From Parapristionchus giblindavisi (taxonomy: Eukaryota; Nematoda; Chromadorea; Rhabditida; Diplogasteridae): a stretch of DNA of 64,000 bases. The stretch spans positions 80,954-144,953 of the forward strand of contig CALSFV010000134.1 of assembly GCA_943737045.1 (NCBI GenBank). Reading direction: 5' to 3'. Under the pieces are notes generated by a model. It saw only the letters and a program-made list of their open reading frames with translations. It did no database searches and was not told the DNA's origin. Both the position numbers and the translations under genes were made by a program. Shown here one piece after another: positions 60,481 to 64,000 of this stretch. Positions within the stretch are counted from its first letter, which is position 1; every line of letters begins with the position of its first letter.

Positions 60481-61848
60481 TCTCTCACTTTTCATCTATT
60501 CGTCGTTGTCCTCTATCTTCTTCTACTATCTAATACAATCCAAACATTCATCAGACCAAGAGATCAAAAAGATGCAGTTGTATGGAAAGAGAAAGGAGAA
60601 AGAAAAGGAGTCAATTTGTAGATGAATGAATGAATGTATACATGGATGGAATACTCCCTATTCTATTTCGTTTAATATCATTATACATTTACTTCTTTAT
60701 ATCATTATCATTTGTCCTTTCATTCATCATACCATTAGAGTATATACTCCCCAATGATTAATCCATTATCGTCTCTTATACGGAATATTCATTTCTTTAA
60801 ATTAGACAATTCGATATAAATCCATCGCTCCTTTACTAATTCATGTTTTTTCTTTCAATTACATATTTATTTAACGATTTTTATACTTATTATATTTTAT
60901 TCTATTTAGCATATTTTTATTATATCAATCGACGAATTTCTTATTCAATTTATTCAATAAATCAATATATTCAGAAGCACATTTTTCAATTATTCTAAAT
61001 CAAAATCGTCTATTATCTTCATCACCTATTTCCATTTATAGTTTCTAATCAAAGAAATGAATAGAAATATATTTCCTAAAAACCCTCATAATTTTTCCTT
61101 GATTTTTCTGATTCTTTTAATCAAGTTTTCTATATAAATATCGATTTTTGTACTGTCATTTGCAAATAATTCCCTGTTAGAATAATAAATCCTTTTTTTT
61201 CATATATATGTTTAAACATTTTTTTCCTCTTTTAAAAAAATATATAATAGTCCTCTTTTTTAAAAATATATAATAGACATAAATTAAATTAATGTAATTA
61301 GAAGATTTTATATTTTTTCTGATTTTATTCCATTGTAGAAAATCAATTTTGTTAATCCTTAATTTCTATTGCTCTCTATACTCACACAGAAAAATTACTT
61401 AAATGAGAAATTCAAATAAGAAATTGACAAAAAATAGAAATGTTCTCTATAAAAAACTGAACTATGTATGAGAAATATGAAGAATAAGAAATACATTTCT
61501 AATGTTCAAATCATCTTGTAAATAAAAAATTGAATGAAAAGAAATTGATTTCTTCCTGTAAACTCCGCCCATTTTCATTCAATCTCTTAAAACTAAGTTA
61601 TAATAGAAATTATAATTTAGAAAAGTAAGTAAATTTCTCGTGTGAGTTGGTTTGAGTCTATTTCATCATATACTATTTCTATACTTTATTCTAATGGTTA
61701 TACTCTATATATTTTTAATCACAATAAATTCGATTTATCGATAAAAAATGATAAAAAATGTAGGTACAATGTATTAGTGTATCGTATTTCAATTTGATCG
61801 AATCGATAATAAATTGAATATGCAACCTTATTGATTTCTTCTCTTCAG

Positions 61849-62677
61849 ATGGTTCCATCATCCGAATATTCAAAGAATAATTCAAGAAAAGAGAATAAAT
61901 CTCCATCTTCAGCAGGAAGAATTCTATTCTGTAGAAAATGTGAATGTCATGGACAACAGGTACATTATATTATATTGTTTATATTATATTATATAAAGGT
62001 TTTGGACCTAAACTGTTGTAATAATGATGATACAACGATAATGGGTTAGATTTGAAAGAAAACCAATGTAGATAACGTTAATCATAGGTTGAATAGAATC
62101 AATCGGTTAATTTAAACATAAATTAGCTTATTGTTGGTCACTAGAAAATTTTAGAAGGGACAAAAATGAATGTTACACCTTTTAAGATAGTTCATATGAA
62201 AGACACGTGTTTTAAATCATTTTTAATTTAATCGTCATCCATTCATCTTTTTAAATACCAATATTCCATTAATGGGAATAAATATCGATTGATTATTATT
62301 TGAGGTAATCCTTAAAGGTCATGCCCCTAAATGCCCGTACGATCTATGTAATTGTTCTTCTGTAAGTTATCATTAATAGTCTCAAATATAATGAATAAAT
62401 CAATTTTAGTGTGAGAAGTTAATGAATAAAAGAATGAGATCATTTGAAAAGAGGAATGGAGAATTGATTAAATCGGCTTTGAAAGCGAAAAAGAATCAAG
62501 AAGAAACAAGTAAGAATACAACATTATTATAATTATTAAGATATGATATATTTAATCGCTTCAATTTACTTTTTCATATATGTATGTATCCTTATATACT
62601 ATCAATTTCATCCACTTATATCCAAAATTCCTTCTTTGCAAATAGAAGAAGACCGTATTAGAAAGAAAAAAATATGA
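61849..62677 (+). CDS. Short DM-domain (doublesex/mab-3) transcription factor
   Basis: Four exons (61849-61959, 62305-62361, 62410-62509, 62646-62677) sum to 99 residues. The DM domain is complete: CRKCECHGQQ, then ILKGHAPKCPYDLCNCSSC, keeping the zinc ligands in the pattern CxxCxxHG...KGHxxxC...CxC..C. A basic recognition helix follows (LMNKRMRSFEKRNGELIKS). DM factors bind the minor groove and control sex determination or neuronal fate. The start ATG immediately follows TTCTCTTCAG, an acceptor, so it is likely trans-spliced or preceded by a 5' exon. The protein is short for the family and ends soon after the DM domain, so a downstream exon could have been missed. Confidence 0.85.
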
Positions 62678-63150
62678 TTAATTCGTTATACATTTGACCT
62701 GTGAGGTGAACAATTTTTAAAAAAATGCGAAAATATTTATTTTAAATAAAAAAAAAACAATAAGAGGAAGCTCAGCAGGAAAAAGGAAATAAAAATATAA
62801 TAATTTATCATAATGATTCTTTTGTGAAAGCAAAAGATGAATCATATTTAGTAAAAAATAAGAACGAAAGAATGATGAATACAGAATAGAATTTTGTTTG
62901 CTTTTTTTCAAAGTCATTTTAGAAACATTTATATATTTATTATGTCTCACTGTGGATGCTTTTATCCATAATCTCAATTATACAATTATATTTTAGTATG
63001 ATTATTTATTCAATATTCTCAAATTTAAATTAATCAATGTTATTCGATTTAATCGGTAATAATAAATAGGATAATTCTTTTTGTCGATATATAGATCTAA
63101 TTTATTTCATTTCCTTTAATATAAATTCATAGTCCTGTTATTTATTCAAT
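62678..63150. other. AT-rich spacer after the DM gene
   Basis: No exon or repeat family is recognised. It is mostly A/T. Confidence 0.6.
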
Positions 63151-63154
63151 TTCT

Positions 63155-64000
63155 TCATTCTCTCTCTCCCTCTCTCTCTTTCCTCTCCCCCTCCCTCCCC
63201 TATCTGTCTCTCCCTCTCTCTCTTTCCCCTCCCCCTCCCCCTCCTATCTCTGTCTCCCTCTCGTTACTAGATTATCATTCGTATATAGTTTACTCCCTCT
63301 ATCTATATTCATATTACTCATCATCAATAACAACATTGAGTTATTTGAACAAAAATAGGAATTGAGAAGCACACTAAATACACTCACATCCTTACCTATA
63401 TTTGCTTCATCCCTCTCTCTCCTTCTCTCTCTCCTTCTCTCTCCTTCTCTCTCTCCTTCTCTCTCCTTCTCTCTCTCCTTCTCTCTCCTTCTCTCTCTCC
63501 TTCTCTCTCCTTCTCTCTCTCCTTCTCTCTCCTTCTCTCTCTCCTTCTCTCTCCTTCTCCCTCTCCTTCTCTCTCCTTCTCCCTCTCCTTCTCTCTCTCC
63601 TTCTCCCTCTCCTTCTCTCTCCTTCTCCCTCTCCTTCTCTCTCCTTCTCTCTCCTTCTCTCTCTCCTTCTCCCTCTCCTTCTCTCTCCTTCTCCCTCTCC
63701 TTCTCTCTCCTTCTCCCTCTCCTTCTCTCTCCTTCTCCCTCTCCTTCTCTCTCCTTCTCTCTCCTTCTCTCTCTCCTTCTCCCTCTCCTTCTCTCTCCTT
63801 CTCCCTCTCCTTCTCTCTCCTTCTCTTCCTCTCCTTCTCCCTCTCTTCTTCTCCCCTCTCCTTCTCTCTCCTTCTCTCTCCTTCTCTCTCTTCTCTCCTC
63901 TCCTTCTCTCTCCTTCTCCCTCTCCTTCTCTCTCCTTCTCCCTCTCCTTCTCTCTCCTTCTCCCTCTCCTTCTCTCTCCTTCTCCCTCTCCTTCTCTCTC
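63155..64000. repeat. Long CTCTCCTTC pyrimidine satellite, running off the window
   Basis: 63155-63260 is CT/CCCT-rich. From about 63410 to the end the plus strand is almost entirely pyrimidine, built of TCTCTCCTTC and TCCCTCTCCTTC units in higher-order alternation. It continues past the window edge. Confidence 0.95.

Larger units (their letters stand above)
59386..61848. other. Intergenic region without recognised gene
   Basis: AT-rich spacer interrupted by two pyrimidine-rich arrays (59690-59835 and 60290-60480). Open frames here are simple-sequence translations. Confidence 0.65.

Overview
The window is animal nuclear DNA, most likely from a free-living (rhabditid-type) nematode. It is AT-rich, with short GT-AG introns (about 35-60 bases) next to a few very large ones, dense small inverted-repeat transposons, and poly-C/poly-G tracts. 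The genes have nematode-like architectures: a TPA-1-type protein kinase C, a methionyl-tRNA synthetase with a C-terminal EMAPII-type domain, a TAP-like half ABC transporter and a DM-domain factor. The species cannot be named from the sequence. I assembled the exons by hand from reading frame, splice-site phase and family similarity. For most genes the exon lengths sum to an exact multiple of three.

Layout. 1-2557: no gene seen. 2558-7042 (+): a peptide-type rhodopsin-family receptor in nine exons. 7715-17855 (+): a novel-type PKC in 18 exons. 18203-21158 (-): TRMT112, the methyltransferase activator. 21565-22619 (+): ribosomal protein S11, followed 133 bases later by a VAP/MSP-domain protein (22753-23724, +). 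23827-51796 is a minus-strand block transcribed in the order KIAA2013 homologue (48067-51796), methionyl-tRNA synthetase (38907-47540), ESF1 homologue (23827-38622). 52615-56693 (+): TAP-like half ABC transporter. 56983-57671 (+): a doubtful small gene. 58625-59385 (+): a small tail-anchored protein. 61849-62677 (+): a short DM-domain protein. The rest to 64000 is AT-rich spacer and pyrimidine-rich satellite.

Several genes belong to translation or ribosome assembly (S11, TRMT112, ESF1, MetRS). The others concern signalling, membrane contact or secretory-membrane biology and sex or cell fate. I see no single pathway linking them.

The most unusual content is transposon structure. Two introns of ESF1 (5.5 and 6.9 kb) are almost entirely end-to-end and nested palindromic elements, some with arms identical over hundreds of bases. 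Target-site duplications can be read directly: 8 bp for CATA...TATG elements (hAT-like), TAA/TTA for CAAGGGAA elements (PIF/Harbinger-like), and TA for Tc1/mariner-like elements. Several otherwise unrelated foldback elements carry tRNA-like or Pol III B-box sequences (GGTTCGA). Some elements landed at splice acceptors, and in one case the target duplication itself forms part of the acceptor.
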